Part shown: positions 40,485-49,919 of the stretch, piece by piece
Layout: each line of letters opens with the position of its first letter
Position numbering within the stretch: position 1 is the stretch's first letter
Source of the DNA: a bacterium UBP6_UBA1209
GTDB taxonomy: Bacteria; UBP6; UBA1177
DNA length: 50,009 nt
NCBI GenBank assembly: GCA_002309575.1
Contig: DBXP01000035.1
Location: 1-50,009, forward strand
Direction of reading: 5' to 3'
The notes under the pieces: model-generated
The model's database searches: none
The model's input: the letters and a program-made list of their open reading frames with translations, nothing else
What the model was told of the DNA's origin: nothing
Program-made: the position numbers and the translations under genes

Positions 40485-41801
40485 ATGAAAAAAACGCTCT
40501 TTTGCGAGTCGCTCGGATGTCCGAAAAACAGAGTCGATTCGGAGGTGATAATAGCCCAGTTCCTTGAAAACGGCTGGGAGGTCACGGAAAAACCGGAGAA
40601 GGCCCGCCTGATAATACTCAACACATGCAGCTTCATAAACGATGCCCGCGAGGAGTCGGTCTCACGCTTTTTCGATCTTCACGCGGCTCTTGCAAACGGT
40701 GCGAAGATCGCTATGACAGGCTGTCTGCCGCAGCTCTACCCGAATATCGGAAGAGAGCTCCGCGAGGCAGACTTCATCATCGGGATCGACGATATCCCGA
40801 GGTTCCGCGAGCTTGTCGAGTCCAACTGGCTTGTCGGCTACAAGGGAAAGATCGGCGAACCCAGCTTCCTTTACAGCTCTGAGATGTCGCGCAGCTCGAC
40901 GCTTTCGCCCTTTACGGCATACCTCAAGATCGCTGACGGATGCAACAACTTCTGTTCGTTCTGTTCTATCCCGTACATCAGGGGCAGGTACCGTGAACGC
41001 GGTATCGACGACATCGTTACGGAGGCGAAGGCGCTTGTGGCCGGCGGGATCCGCGAGATCGTCCTGATAGCGCAGGATACGACTCAGTACGGTACGAAAC
41101 ACGATTCTTCGCTTGCCGTGCTCCTGAAAAAGATTAATGAGATCGAGGGGAATTTCCGTTTCCGCACGATGTACCTCTATCCGTCGGGGATCGACGACGA
41201 TCTTCTGAAGCTGATCCGAGATCTCGACAAGATGTACAACTACCTCGAGATCCCGATCCAGCACATCAGCGACCGTCTCCTGAAATCGATGAACCGACGC
41301 TATACCGGCAGGGACATCTACGATTTGATAGAGAGGATCAACAGGATCTTCGGTGATAACTATCTTCTGAGGACGACTCTCCTTTCATCCTTCCCGACAG
41401 AGACGAAGGCCGATCATGAAGAGCTCAAGTCGTTTATTTCACATGACTTTTTCGATTACGGCGGCGTTTTCAGATACTCCAAGGAGGAGGTCTCGGCATC
41501 GGGAAAGCTGCGTGCCGTGCCGGCTAAAACCGCAAAGGAACGTTTCGACGAGGTCAACGCGCTCCTTCACGAAAGTCTCGAACGGAGGCTCAGCCGGTTT
41601 GTCGGGAGCGAGTGCGAAATGCTCTACGAAGGTATCGACGGCGAGCTTAAGGTCCCGACGGGCCGCTGCTGGAACCAGGCTCCGGAGATCGACGGCATAA
41701 CGATAGTCACGAATGCCGCGGACAAGAACTTCGGCACGCTGCGCAAGTGCAGGATAGTTTCAAGAGAAGGTACTGATTTTATTGCTGATTTTATAAAATA
41801 A
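40485..41801 (+). CDS. rimO: Ribosomal protein S12 methylthiotransferase RimO
   Basis: A 438-residue radical-SAM enzyme that adds a methylthio group to the conserved aspartate of ribosomal protein S12, using two [4Fe-4S] clusters. The N-terminal cluster cysteines are in LGCPKNRVDSE, NTCSF and GCLPQ. The radical-SAM motif CNNFCSFC sits in KIADGCNNFCSFCSIPYIRG. RimO-specific PYLKIA-like and IPIQHISDRLLKSMNR segments support RimO over MiaB. The C-terminal TRAM domain runs from about 370 to 438. An AAGGAG site precedes the ATG. The gene is followed after 12 bases by the PPDK-like gene, so they are probably cotranscribed. Confidence 0.95.
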   Translation: MKKTLFCESLGCPKNRVDSEVIIAQFLENGWEVTEKPEKARLIILNTCSFINDAREESVSRFFDLHAALANGAKIAMTGCLPQLYPNIGRELREADFIIGIDDIPRFRELVESNWLVGYKGKIGEPSFLYSSEMSRSSTLSPFTAYLKIADGCNNFCSFCSIPYIRGRYRERGIDDIVTEAKALVAGGIREIVLIAQDTTQYGTKHDSSLAVLLKKINEIEGNFRFRTMYLYPSGIDDDLLKLIRDLDKMYNYLEIPIQHISDRLLKSMNRRYTGRDIYDLIERINRIFGDNYLLRTTLLSSFPTETKADHEELKSFISHDFFDYGGVFRYSKEEVSASGKLRAVPAKTAKERFDEVNALLHESLERRLSRFVGSECEMLYEGIDGELKVPTGRCWNQAPEIDGITIVTNAADKNFGTLRKCRIVSREGTDFIADFIK

Positions 41802-41813
41802 AAGGAGTAGGGA

Positions 41814-44800
41814 ATGTCTGATTTGATCAATACTTCAGAGGCCTTGAAGGTCAACCTCGCAGAGACCTTCGTCGCAAGTTATGAATTTTCGCCGAACGAG
41901 CAGTTCGTTCTGGATTCGGTTGCAAAGCATCCGATGATCGAAAAGCGGATGAGGAACTTCATTCTCGAGCTGAACCACCCGTTTCCGAACCTTTCGGAGA
42001 TCATCGAATCCTACCGCTGGATCATGCTCGAGAACCTCTGGACATTCGCCAATCTGCCTGAAGGCGCAAAGATCCTGAAGCAGCTGAACGACTGGTTTTT
42101 GCAGATCTACGGCCAGAAGATGTCTGGTTCGCTGCGTGACAGGCACCGCCAGACGCTCTTCAACGTCCTGGAGCTGCTCTACAAGGTCCTTCAGAAAAAC
42201 GAGACGACGATCGAGATCTTCGAGCTCTACCTGAATACGGCGATCTCGGTCCTTTCCGATGACAGCGGGGATCTCAAGGAGGTCTCTAGCTCGCTTAGGA
42301 AGTATGTTTCAGAGATCAGCACCGATCCGAGGTTCGAGGCCAAGATCTTCGACCTTCTGAAACGCACTTTTACTGTAAATCTGGACTACTGGGAGAATAT
42401 CGAGACCTTTGCGGAATGGCTCGAAAAGACGAAGATCGAGCACGGCGACGAGTCTCTCGAGATCGAAAACGCCATCAAGGCGCAGTTCCCGCCGGAACTC
42501 TACACGAACTGCCGCGAAGAGATCGGAAAGGCGACAGGCTGCAAGGTCTTTTTCAACCTGCCGGACTTCAACTTTTTCACGAACAGGCTCCGCAACACGA
42601 TCGACTTCATCGAGACGCCGATCTGCAAGATCTACTACATTTTCTACCTTTTGAGCATAGATTCGATGGAGGATATGCGCGAATACCTTCTTTTTGACCT
42701 CAACAGGACGCTGAAGATCGTTCCGATCAACGACGAGGGCGAATCAAAACGCTTCATCTCGAGGATGTTCGACTTCTTCAAGCCGGTCGCGGACAAGTTC
42801 CAGAGCGCGATCCTTGACTGCATCAAAACGCTCGGCAAAGAGCTCCTCAAGCGCGGGACGCCGGAGATCTGCGACCACTTCTTCGACGCTGTCATCCGTT
42901 TCGGCTTCGTGAATCCGGAGCTTAAGGGGGTGAACTCCGACTGGCAGATGATCGTTGACAAGAACCACGTCAAAAACATCAGGACATGGCTCGAGATAAT
43001 CGAGGTCAACCCGGCGAAGAGCACGAAGCTGCTTTCGGCTCTCCTCATCAACCTGAAGATAGGCGGCGTTTTTATTTCGGATACGGATCTTTTCCAGAGC
43101 GACATCACAAAATTCCTGAACAGCCAGATAGGCCCGTGCTACCACATCGCAAGGCAGATCGCGGTCCTCTTCCCGGTCTATTTCAACGAGATCGGTGCCG
43201 AGGGCGAGCTCAGGAAGCTTTCGACCAGGATAGACGAGACCTGCCACAGGAAGGACCATCTGACCCACTTCTTCCGCAAGCAGATCCACGCGGAGAGCAA
43301 CAACACCCACATCCGTCTGGCGAAGGATATCTTCCGTTTCTGGGCGACCGGCGAAAAGTCTCAGCTTGAAAACAGGATCCCGCAGGAGATCTTCCGCGAG
43401 CTCGATACCGAAAACGAGATGTACAAGAACGTCCACTACGTTTCAAGCTTCGTTTTGAAGAAGAGCGGTGTGGATATCGAGGAGCTTTTTGACTTCAGGC
43501 TTGCCAAGATCGAGGAGCTTATCGCACGCTACGGCGACGGCAACGACGAGGGCAAAAGCAAGGTGGCGGATCTCTTCCACATATACCAGCTTTTGAAGGA
43601 AAAGTACTATCTCAATCCGGGAGATATAAGCAAAAAATTAAAGAAGATCACCTATATACATCAGTCTACGATCGACGAGCTCGAGGCGGCGACGACCTCA
43701 GGCGACTGGAAAAAGGCGGTCCGGATCTCGTTTAAGATCATGTCGACTCTGAAGAAGACGGTCCTTTCGGAGGAGCAGACAGAGGGTATCGAAAACATTT
43801 ATTACAAGCGTCATATTGCGATCGGTATCCCGTCGATGTACGGCGAATACCGTGAACCGAAGTTCGAGGCTCTCGGCATGATCTACAGGATGGAGCAGCT
43901 CATCTCGACGATGGTCGAGAAGCTTATCGCTACGGCGAAACTGCCCTATATTTCGGCCGACTATCTGCGCGAAGCTACAGAGATCCTTGAACTTTTCCGT
44001 GAAGGCCTGGCTCTCGGCGGCATCACGAACGAAAGCCTTAACTCCGACCTCAAGATCCTGAAATACAGCCTCGATTCATCCAGCTTCTCGCTTGACCAGT
44101 ACACCAACATATTCGAGTTCTTCGCCGAGGATCTGAGCAAGATCGTCTACGACTACTTCCTCGGGATCCATGACGCGAACCTCAAGACTATAATCGAGCA
44201 GTACATCGAGAAGCACAACATCCCGTACTCATCGCCGAAGGAAAAGGAGATGATCATCCACAAACGGAGCGAGGAATTTTACAGGGATGTCATCTCGTCA
44301 TCCTTCCTGATGCAGCAGGTCGACAGCATGATAAACAACATGCTTGCGATCCTCCACGAGATGCCTCACAACCTCACGAGTGAGGATATCCACATGATCA
44401 TGAGCTACAAACGGAATCTTCTCCTGACCGAGATCGACAAGACCGACGAGGTCCTTGACAACCAGGCGTTTCTCGGCGCGAAGGGCTACTTCCTGAAAAA
44501 GATCAAAGAGTACGGTATGCCGGTCCCGGACGGATTCATCCTCACGACCGAGCTCTTCAGAAGAAGAAACGCGCTGATGAAGCACCCGGAGATCGAAAGG
44601 GAGATCTACACCACGATAACGAACGAGCTCGAGATCCTCGAGGAGAAGACGGGGCTCAACTACGGAAATCCGGCAAACCCGCTGATGCTTTCGATCCGGA
44701 GCGGATCGGCGATGTCGATGCCCGGCGCGATGAGCACATTCCTGAACGTCGGAATGAACGACGATTTCGTAGAGCAGCTCTCTAAGCGCGAAAACTACAC

Positions 44801-45896
44801 GTGGACCTCGTGGGACTGTTACAGACGTCTGATCCAGACCTGGGGCATGAACTTCGGTATCGACCGTGACCTTTTCGACGCGGTCATCGCCGATTTCAAG
44901 AAGATCTACGGCGTTGAAAAGAAGATCGGCTTCAAACCTGCCGTCATGCGCGAGGTGGCGAAGGAGTACATGAAGATCCTCGAATCGCAGAACGTCGAGT
45001 TCGAGCAGAACCTCCACAAGCAGCTCTTTATGGCTATCCACAGCGTTTTCGATTCCTGGGATTCGCGCCGCGCCAAGGTCTACCGCGACAAGCTGCATAT
45101 CGCGAGCGAGTGGGGGACAGCTGTCATCGTTCAGAAGATGGTCTTCGGAAACATCAACTACGACTCTGGTACCGGTGTCGTCTTCACGCAGGATCCGAAC
45201 AGCCGCAGCCGCAAGATCAACCTCTACGGCGACTTCGTAATGTGCTCGCAGGGCGAGGATATCGTCGGCGGACTTGTCCACCCCTATCCGGTTTCTGAGC
45301 AGCACAGGCTTACGATGAAGGATGACCCGGGGATCAGCATGGAGAAGGATTTCCCGCAGATCTACAACGCGCTCAACGACATAGCGAAGGAGCTGATCCA
45401 GAAGCGCGGTTTCGGTCATCAGGAGATCGAGTTCACCTTTGAAACATCAAACAGAAAGGATCTTCACATCCTCCAGATCCGCTCTTACCACAAAAAGGAT
45501 CTCATGCAGGAGGGGCTCGTTCCGGACAATCTGAAGCTCCTCGGCGAGGGGACAGGCATCGGCAGCAACGTCATCACGGGCCGCGTCGTCTTCTCGATGG
45601 AGGATATCGAGCAGTGCAAGACGCTTTACCCGGGAGACAAGATCATAGTTGTCCGTCCCGACACAGTAAGCGACGATATCGACATGATCTTCGAGGCCGA
45701 TGGACTCCTGACGGCAAGAGGCGGTGCGACGTCACACGCGGCTGTCACGGCTGTCAGACTCGGCAAGACCGGTGTCGTAAACTGCAAGGCGCTTTCGCTT
45801 GACGAGGGCAACAAGACCTTCTCGCTCGGCGGCGAACAGCGCAGGGTTTTGAGCGAAATCACGATAGACGGAAGACGCGGTTTTATCTACGGCTAG
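41814..45896 (+). CDS. PEP/pyruvate-dikinase-like protein with large novel N-terminus and no PEP-binding barrel
   Basis: A 1360-residue protein with a GGAGTAGGGA site. Residues 1 to about 870 are helical, soluble and match no family I know. From about 880 there is a PPDK/PEP-synthase N-terminal ATP-grasp domain: LGAKGYFLKKIKEYGMPVPD, LSIRSGSAMSMPGAMSTFLN, GTAVIVQKMVFGN and TGVVFTQDPN. It ends with the swivelling phosphohistidine domain, LTARGGATSHAAVTAVR, whose His1308 should carry the phosphate. The C-terminal TIM barrel that binds PEP/pyruvate in true PPDK and PEP synthase is absent: the protein stops about 50 residues after the His motif. It may therefore phosphorylate another acceptor, as rifampin phosphotransferase or glucan dikinases do, or work with a separate partner. 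Sits between rimO and gap, close to glycolytic context. Confidence 0.85.
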   Translation: MSDLINTSEALKVNLAETFVASYEFSPNEQFVLDSVAKHPMIEKRMRNFILELNHPFPNLSEIIESYRWIMLENLWTFANLPEGAKILKQLNDWFLQIYGQKMSGSLRDRHRQTLFNVLELLYKVLQKNETTIEIFELYLNTAISVLSDDSGDLKEVSSSLRKYVSEISTDPRFEAKIFDLLKRTFTVNLDYWENIETFAEWLEKTKIEHGDESLEIENAIKAQFPPELYTNCREEIGKATGCKVFFNLPDFNFFTNRLRNTIDFIETPICKIYYIFYLLSIDSMEDMREYLLFDLNRTLKIVPINDEGESKRFISRMFDFFKPVADKFQSAILDCIKTLGKELLKRGTPEICDHFFDAVIRFGFVNPELKGVNSDWQMIVDKNHVKNIRTWLEIIEVNPAKSTKLLSALLINLKIGGVFISDTDLFQSDITKFLNSQIGPCYHIARQIAVLFPVYFNEIGAEGELRKLSTRIDETCHRKDHLTHFFRKQIHAESNNTHIRLAKDIFRFWATGEKSQLENRIPQEIFRELDTENEMYKNVHYVSSFVLKKSGVDIEELFDFRLAKIEELIARYGDGNDEGKSKVADLFHIYQLLKEKYYLNPGDISKKLKKITYIHQSTIDELEAATTSGDWKKAVRISFKIMSTLKKTVLSEEQTEGIENIYYKRHIAIGIPSMYGEYREPKFEALGMIYRMEQLISTMVEKLIATAKLPYISADYLREATEILELFREGLALGGITNESLNSDLKILKYSLDSSSFSLDQYTNIFEFFAEDLSKIVYDYFLGIHDANLKTIIEQYIEKHNIPYSSPKEKEMIIHKRSEEFYRDVISSSFLMQQVDSMINNMLAILHEMPHNLTSEDIHMIMSYKRNLLLTEIDKTDEVLDNQAFLGAKGYFLKKIKEYGMPVPDGFILTTELFRRRNALMKHPEIEREIYTTITNELEILEEKTGLNYGNPANPLMLSIRSGSAMSMPGAMSTFLNVGMNDDFVEQLSKRENYTWTSWDCYRRLIQTWGMNFGIDRDLFDAVIADFKKIYGVEKKIGFKPAVMREVAKEYMKILESQNVEFEQNLHKQLFMAIHSVFDSWDSRRAKVYRDKLHIASEWGTAVIVQKMVFGNINYDSGTGVVFTQDPNSRSRKINLYGDFVMCSQGEDIVGGLVHPYPVSEQHRLTMKDDPGISMEKDFPQIYNALNDIAKELIQKRGFGHQEIEFTFETSNRKDLHILQIRSYHKKDLMQEGLVPDNLKLLGEGTGIGSNVITGRVVFSMEDIEQCKTLYPGDKIIVVRPDTVSDDIDMIFEADGLLTARGGATSHAAVTAVRLGKTGVVNCKALSLDEGNKTFSLGGEQRRVLSEITIDGRRGFIYG

Positions 45897-45914
45897 TTAT
45901 TTTAAGGATTTATA

Positions 45915-45942
45915 TTGAAAAAGAGAGGCGCTTCCTTACAAT
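45915..45942 (+). promoter_or_regulatory. Predicted promoter for gap
   Basis: TTGAAA (45915-45920), 16-base spacer, TACAAT (45937-45942), 43 bases before the ATG, in the 89-base gap after the PPDK-like gene. Confidence 0.45.
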
Positions 45943-45985
45943 TTAGGGCTTGGTTTTATTAACAACTTCATTATCGGGGGCATGA

Positions 45986-47197
45986 ATGTTAGACATCAAC
46001 TGCGGTTCGACAATCGGAATCAACGGATTCGGCAGAATCGGTAAACTCACACTTTGGAACCTTATCGTTACCGGCGACTTTGACAGGATCATCATCAACC
46101 TCGGTCGTGAGGCGGGCAAATCGCTTGCCGATCTCGTGGATTATGCGATTTACGACTCGACCTACGGCAACATGCACACCTTCCTTTTCGGATTCGGCAC
46201 AAAACAGGAGCCGCAGGTTGAAATCGTCGACGACGTTGCCGGCGAGGTGATTTTTTACGGCAAAAAGGTCAAATTCCTCAGAAGCGAAAGAAATCCCGAG
46301 AATATTCCCTGGGGCAAGGAGGGTGTCAGCGTAGTTATCGACACCACGGGAAAATTCACCGATCCGACCGAGGAGAGCTCTCCGAAGGGTTCGCTCCGCG
46401 GCCATATCGCAGGCGGTGCGAGGAAGGTCATCCTTTCGGCGCCTTTCAAAATGAAGGGCAAATCGAAGATCCTGCCTGACGATGCGGTAATGATCGTCTA
46501 CGGGATCAACCACCAGACATTTGATGCAAGAAATCACCAGATAATTTCAGCAGCTTCCTGCACGACGACGGCTCTTGCGCACATGATGAAGCCTCTTCTC
46601 GACACCGAAGAGACCTCGGCGATCCTCACGGCGAGCATGTCGACCATCCACTCGATGACCAACTCCCAGAGCGTTCTTGACGCGGTTCCGTCGAGCGGCA
46701 CGAGCGACCTGCGCAAAAACAGATCGGCAGGCTACAACATCATCCTTTCGACTACAGGCGCCGCGAAGGCTCTCGAGTACATCCTTCCGGTAATGAAAAA
46801 TATCGGTTTCATGGCTGATTCTGTCAGGGTCCCGGTCCAGACGGTCTCGCTCATCAACCTCAACCTGACCTTCCACTCTCCGCTCGACGCCGACGGCCAG
46901 CCGCGCATCACGAGGGAGTTCATCAACAACATTTATATTAACGCGTCGCAGAACAGCCAGCGCGACCTGCTCTATTTCTCGAGCCGCCAGAATGTCTCCT
47001 GTGACCTCAAGGGCAAGATGGCAGCTGCTGTCATCGAGGGCAACGACACCCACACGAGGACCGGTTTTGTCGATTTCCCGGGTTCGCCGAACGTTCCGGT
47101 CACCCACGCAAAGATTTTCGGCTGGTACGACAACGAGATCGGCAGCTACGTTTACAGCCTGACCCGTCTTGCAGCCTATATCGCAAGAAACATTTAA
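45986..47197 (+). CDS. gap: Glyceraldehyde-3-phosphate dehydrogenase, divergent long form
   Basis: A 403-residue homologue of NAD(P)-dependent phosphorylating GAPDH, longer than the usual 330-340. The Rossmann motif IGINGFGRIGKL is intact. The catalytic segment reads AASCTTTALAHM with Cys192, and the activating histidine is His222 in STIHSMTNSQ. Later segments SAGYNIILSTTGAAKAL, VRVPVQTVSLINLNL and GWYDNEIGSYVYSL also fit the family. The Cys loop is SCTTTA rather than SCTTNC, and the LADLVDYAIYDSTYG region is unlike standard enzymes, so it belongs to a divergent clade. The expected reaction is oxidation of glyceraldehyde 3-phosphate to 1,3-bisphosphoglycerate. Only a weak ribosome binding site is seen. 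The MFS gene follows after 57 bases. Confidence 0.9.
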   Translation: MLDINCGSTIGINGFGRIGKLTLWNLIVTGDFDRIIINLGREAGKSLADLVDYAIYDSTYGNMHTFLFGFGTKQEPQVEIVDDVAGEVIFYGKKVKFLRSERNPENIPWGKEGVSVVIDTTGKFTDPTEESSPKGSLRGHIAGGARKVILSAPFKMKGKSKILPDDAVMIVYGINHQTFDARNHQIISAASCTTTALAHMMKPLLDTEETSAILTASMSTIHSMTNSQSVLDAVPSSGTSDLRKNRSAGYNIILSTTGAAKALEYILPVMKNIGFMADSVRVPVQTVSLINLNLTFHSPLDADGQPRITREFINNIYINASQNSQRDLLYFSSRQNVSCDLKGKMAAAVIEGNDTHTRTGFVDFPGSPNVPVTHAKIFGWYDNEIGSYVYSLTRLAAYIARNI

Positions 47198-47254
47198 CCG
47201 TCCCTTTGCGTGCTCCGCACAGGAGCTGGATCATAAATCTTTTCAGGAGGTTGC

Positions 47255-48835
47255 ATGTCCTATATCGATTTTCCGAAGTGGATCCCTTATTTACTCTGGT
47301 CGCTCGGAGCGGCGGCATGTGTTTATTTCATCTACATCGTCTACAACTATAAACGCGGTCTCAAGACTTCCCCGCGTGAGATCTGGTTCGTCTCGATCTC
47401 GCAAATTATTGAATATACTGCATATTCTATAATGCTTATGACGCTTACGCTCTTCCTTTCGAGCGATCTGGGCTTAAGTGATGTCGCTGCCGGAAACTAC
47501 ATGGGGACCTGGAATCTGGCCTATACGCTCCTTATTTTCGGAGTAGGCTCCCTGGTCGATGCCGTCGGGATCAAGAAAGTGCTCCTTATCGGCACGGTCC
47601 TTGCGATATTTTCGAGGTTCTTCCTGTTCCTGACCACCAACTTCTGGGTCGTCACGCTTCTCGGTTTTGTACCGCAGGCGGTCTCTGTCGCATTCATGAG
47701 CCCGGTTATTTCGGTAGCGCTCAAAAGATACACGAAATCGGACACTTCGGCGCTCGGTTTTGCGATGTTCTACACCCTGATGAATGTCGGATTCGCGATG
47801 GGCGGACTGATTTTTGACGGGATCCGCGAAATCTACGGCGAATACGGAAACATCGCCGTCCCGCTTCTCGGCGAGATCTCGACCTACCGCTTCATCCTCC
47901 TGGTCGCGTTCCTCATCAGCATCCCGACCCTTTTCTTTGTCGCGATAATCCGTGACAACATCGACCTCAACGAAGAGGGTAAACTTGTGAAGCACATCGA
48001 AAACGAGCGTGCAAAGAGGGAAGGGGGCATGTTCGCTTCGATCTTCGGCTCGATCAAGGATTCTTTCGCAGACGCCGGCAAGATCTTCGTGACCGTTGCG
48101 AAGCAGAAGGCTTTCTGGAAGTTCATGGCGCTACTCGCGATACTTCTCGGAGTCAACTACGTCTTCTACCATTTCCACTATACCTTCCCGAAATACGGCA
48201 TCCGCGTTCTCGGCGAAGGCGCGAAGATCGGCAACATCTACGGCGTTTTGAACCCCGTGATCGTCATTTTCTTCGTCCCGACGATAGCATGGCTCACGAG
48301 AAAGTGGAGCGCCTACAAGATGATAACCATCGGCTCGATGATCTCGGCGGCATCGGTATTTTTTGTAGTTCTCCCTGATGATTTCTACGCTCCGATAGCC
48401 GATTCGGTCTTCGGCAGACTCATCTGGCAGAAGTGGCTGGCCCTTCCGGACGGCTCCTCGCTCTCGACGATCGCGATCTGCCTCGGCCTCTGCTTCTTCG
48501 TCGTTCTATTCACGATAGGAGAGGCCATCTGGTCGCCCAGACTCATGGAATACACCGCGAAAATCGCGCCGAAAGGTCAGGAAGCAAGCTACCTCAGCCT
48601 TTCGCTCCTTCCCAAATTCATCTCTCAGCCCCTCGTCGCGTGGATGTCCGGCGCACTTCTTTCAGCCTACACACCGGCAACCGAGATCGTCAACGAAGCC
48701 GGTGAAAAGACTCTTCAGGTCGGCGACATCTCGCACCACTACATGATCTGGATCTGGGTCGGCGCAGTAGCCGTTATTTCGCCGCTCGGTATGATGATCT
48801 TCGGAAAGTACCTCCGCGGAAAAGAGGAATCTTAA
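47255..48835 (+). CDS. Major facilitator superfamily transporter
   Basis: A 526-residue inner-membrane protein with an AGGAGG site and about 12-14 hydrophobic helices. An N-terminal single helix (LLWSLGAAACVYFIYIVYNY) precedes the standard MFS core. A VGSLVDAVGIKKVLLIGTVL segment corresponds to the motif-A loop between helices 2 and 3. A soluble loop lies near the middle (LNEEGKLVKHIENERAKREG), and the second half begins at about 290. The helix pattern and NVGFAMGGLIFDGIR segment resemble proton-dependent oligopeptide (POT/PTR2)-like members, but the family's ExxER motif is not apparent, so the substrate is open. It follows gap and ends at a strong hairpin terminator. Confidence 0.87.
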   Translation: MSYIDFPKWIPYLLWSLGAAACVYFIYIVYNYKRGLKTSPREIWFVSISQIIEYTAYSIMLMTLTLFLSSDLGLSDVAAGNYMGTWNLAYTLLIFGVGSLVDAVGIKKVLLIGTVLAIFSRFFLFLTTNFWVVTLLGFVPQAVSVAFMSPVISVALKRYTKSDTSALGFAMFYTLMNVGFAMGGLIFDGIREIYGEYGNIAVPLLGEISTYRFILLVAFLISIPTLFFVAIIRDNIDLNEEGKLVKHIENERAKREGGMFASIFGSIKDSFADAGKIFVTVAKQKAFWKFMALLAILLGVNYVFYHFHYTFPKYGIRVLGEGAKIGNIYGVLNPVIVIFFVPTIAWLTRKWSAYKMITIGSMISAASVFFVVLPDDFYAPIADSVFGRLIWQKWLALPDGSSLSTIAICLGLCFFVVLFTIGEAIWSPRLMEYTAKIAPKGQEASYLSLSLLPKFISQPLVAWMSGALLSAYTPATEIVNEAGEKTLQVGDISHHYMIWIWVGAVAVISPLGMMIFGKYLRGKEES

Positions 48836-48849
48836 GGCGTTATTTGCCA

Positions 48850-48920
48850 GTTATCGTGGGTGTTTTTGCGATTTTTTAAAAAATACCCACGATAACCCGG
48901 GTTTTTCTGTTTTTTTTGCC
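48850..48920 (+). terminator. Terminator after the MFS transporter gene
   Basis: Perfect 12-bp arms GTTATCGTGGGT (48850-48861) and ACCCACGATAAC (48885-48896), extendable by a G-T pair and five A-T pairs, followed by T-rich DNA. It is 15 bases past the MFS stop. Confidence 0.75.
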
Positions 48921-48939
48921 TTGTATTCTGCCTACGGTT
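48914..48939. repeat. Direct repeat, left copy (pairs with 49983-50008)
   Basis: Twenty-six bases beginning TTTTGCCTTGTATTC match the sequence at the right edge of the window with three mismatches. The two copies flank the AlbA-type gene and its surroundings. Confidence 0.7.
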
Positions 48940-48953
48940 TGGCTGCTGTAACA

Positions 48954-49000
48954 ATCCTACTCGAAAAACTTTTCAATTTCGTGATTTTTTCGAGTAGGAT
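48954..49000. repeat. Perfect 15-bp inverted repeat with 17-base loop
   Basis: ATCCTACTCGAAAAA (48954-48968) and its exact complement (48986-49000). No T run follows on either strand, so an operator, a dispersed palindrome or a recombination site is as likely as a terminator. Confidence 0.85.
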
Positions 49001-49113
49001 GCCTCCGCTTCCGCGGCAATGGCGAAACCGCTGTCAGGGGAGGGGTAGGCGAGCTGGCAGAATTCTGTCTCAGAATGGAATGCAAAATAACTATCTGAAA
49101 TTTTTGATTAAAA

Positions 49114-49887
49114 TTACCTTTCAATCTCCCAATGACCGCTTGATCCGCTTCCTTTATATTGGATATGCGGAAGTTTTAAGATGTGCCGTTTGATGGTTTT
49201 CGAGCTTCTTTGAGATAAATCTGCCAATTCCTGAGTCGTGATATTAGGATTTTTTAAGATCTGTTCTTCTATCCATCTATCGAGATCTTCGTCATGAGGG
49301 ACATCCTGAGGGACATCTTGAGGGACATTCAATATTACGGTGTCACCGCAACCTTCATGTATCGGGATAAAGATATTGATGAATGAGCGTTCTTCATTTG
49401 TTTCGATGCTGGCGCGTGGCGATCCGTTTTTCTGAAGTTCGCCTTTAGCAACAATGCTGCTTGTTCCGCTTCTGATGTAAAAATTTTCTTTGGATGTCTT
49501 CGACATTACGTTTTCAGGAACGGAATAAGGTCTGTTGATTCCGGACGGGCACCAGATGACAAGAAGATGTTTCCCGTCAACTTCTTCCACGCTGGTTCGC
49601 GGCATATAATAAGGCGAAATTTTGTTGTTGTAGCCAACCATTTCTTTAAGGATTTTGTCTATTTCTTCAAGCAGTAGACCTTCGATCGGGCGTATAGCCA
49701 AGCCGCTCTTTTCTTCGGCAGTTACTCCGACAAGGATGTATCCGCCGCCAAGATCTTCAAAATCATTGGCAAAAGCGCATATCGAATGGTATATGCTCGT
49801 AGGATTCCAACCTTTCTTGAATTCGATCCTGTTCGATTCGATTTTCTGCTTGTTCAGCAAATCTTTTATGTTTATCGGAATAGCCAT
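49114..49887 (-). CDS. AlbA_2/Schlafen-type ATP-binding protein with C-terminal winged helix
   Basis: A 257-residue protein starting at MAIPINIKD after an AGAGG site; an earlier Met lacks one. Residues about 1-115 form an AlbA_2 (Schlafen AlbA) domain: ESNRIEFKKGWNPTSIYHSI, CAFANDFEDLGGGYILVGV, PIEGLLLEEIDKILKEMV and SPYYMPRTSVEEVDGKHLLV. A linker holds VPQDVPQDVPHDE, encoded by three 12-bp DNA repeats. The C-terminal NPNITTQELADLSQRSSKTI-KRHI segment is a winged helix-turn-helix. Such proteins are putative transcriptional regulators or stress/defence-associated RNA- or DNA-binding factors in accessory DNA. The typical HATPase_c domain of longer members is missing. It is flanked by short direct repeats, suggesting mobility. 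Confidence 0.88.
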   Translation of the reverse strand: MAIPINIKDLLNKQKIESNRIEFKKGWNPTSIYHSICAFANDFEDLGGGYILVGVTAEEKSGLAIRPIEGLLLEEIDKILKEMVGYNNKISPYYMPRTSVEEVDGKHLLVIWCPSGINRPYSVPENVMSKTSKENFYIRSGTSSIVAKGELQKNGSPRASIETNEERSFINIFIPIHEGCGDTVILNVPQDVPQDVPHDEDLDRWIEEQILKNPNITTQELADLSQRSSKTIKRHILKLPHIQYKGSGSSGHWEIER

Positions 49888-49919
49888 TTTTACCTCTGAA
49901 AAAAAATCAAAAGCCTGCA

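Noticed and set aside
44298..45419. 373-codon frame antisense to the PPDK-like gene
   Set aside because: It is a shadow of a conserved ATP-grasp region; its Asp/Arg/Val-rich composition has no recognisable fold.
41814..45896. Assignment as pyruvate phosphate dikinase or PEP synthase
   Set aside because: The C-terminal PEP/pyruvate barrel is missing, so neither reaction can be claimed.
48954..49000. Insertion-sequence terminal inverted repeats
   Set aside because: The arms are only 17 bases apart, so no transposase could lie between them.
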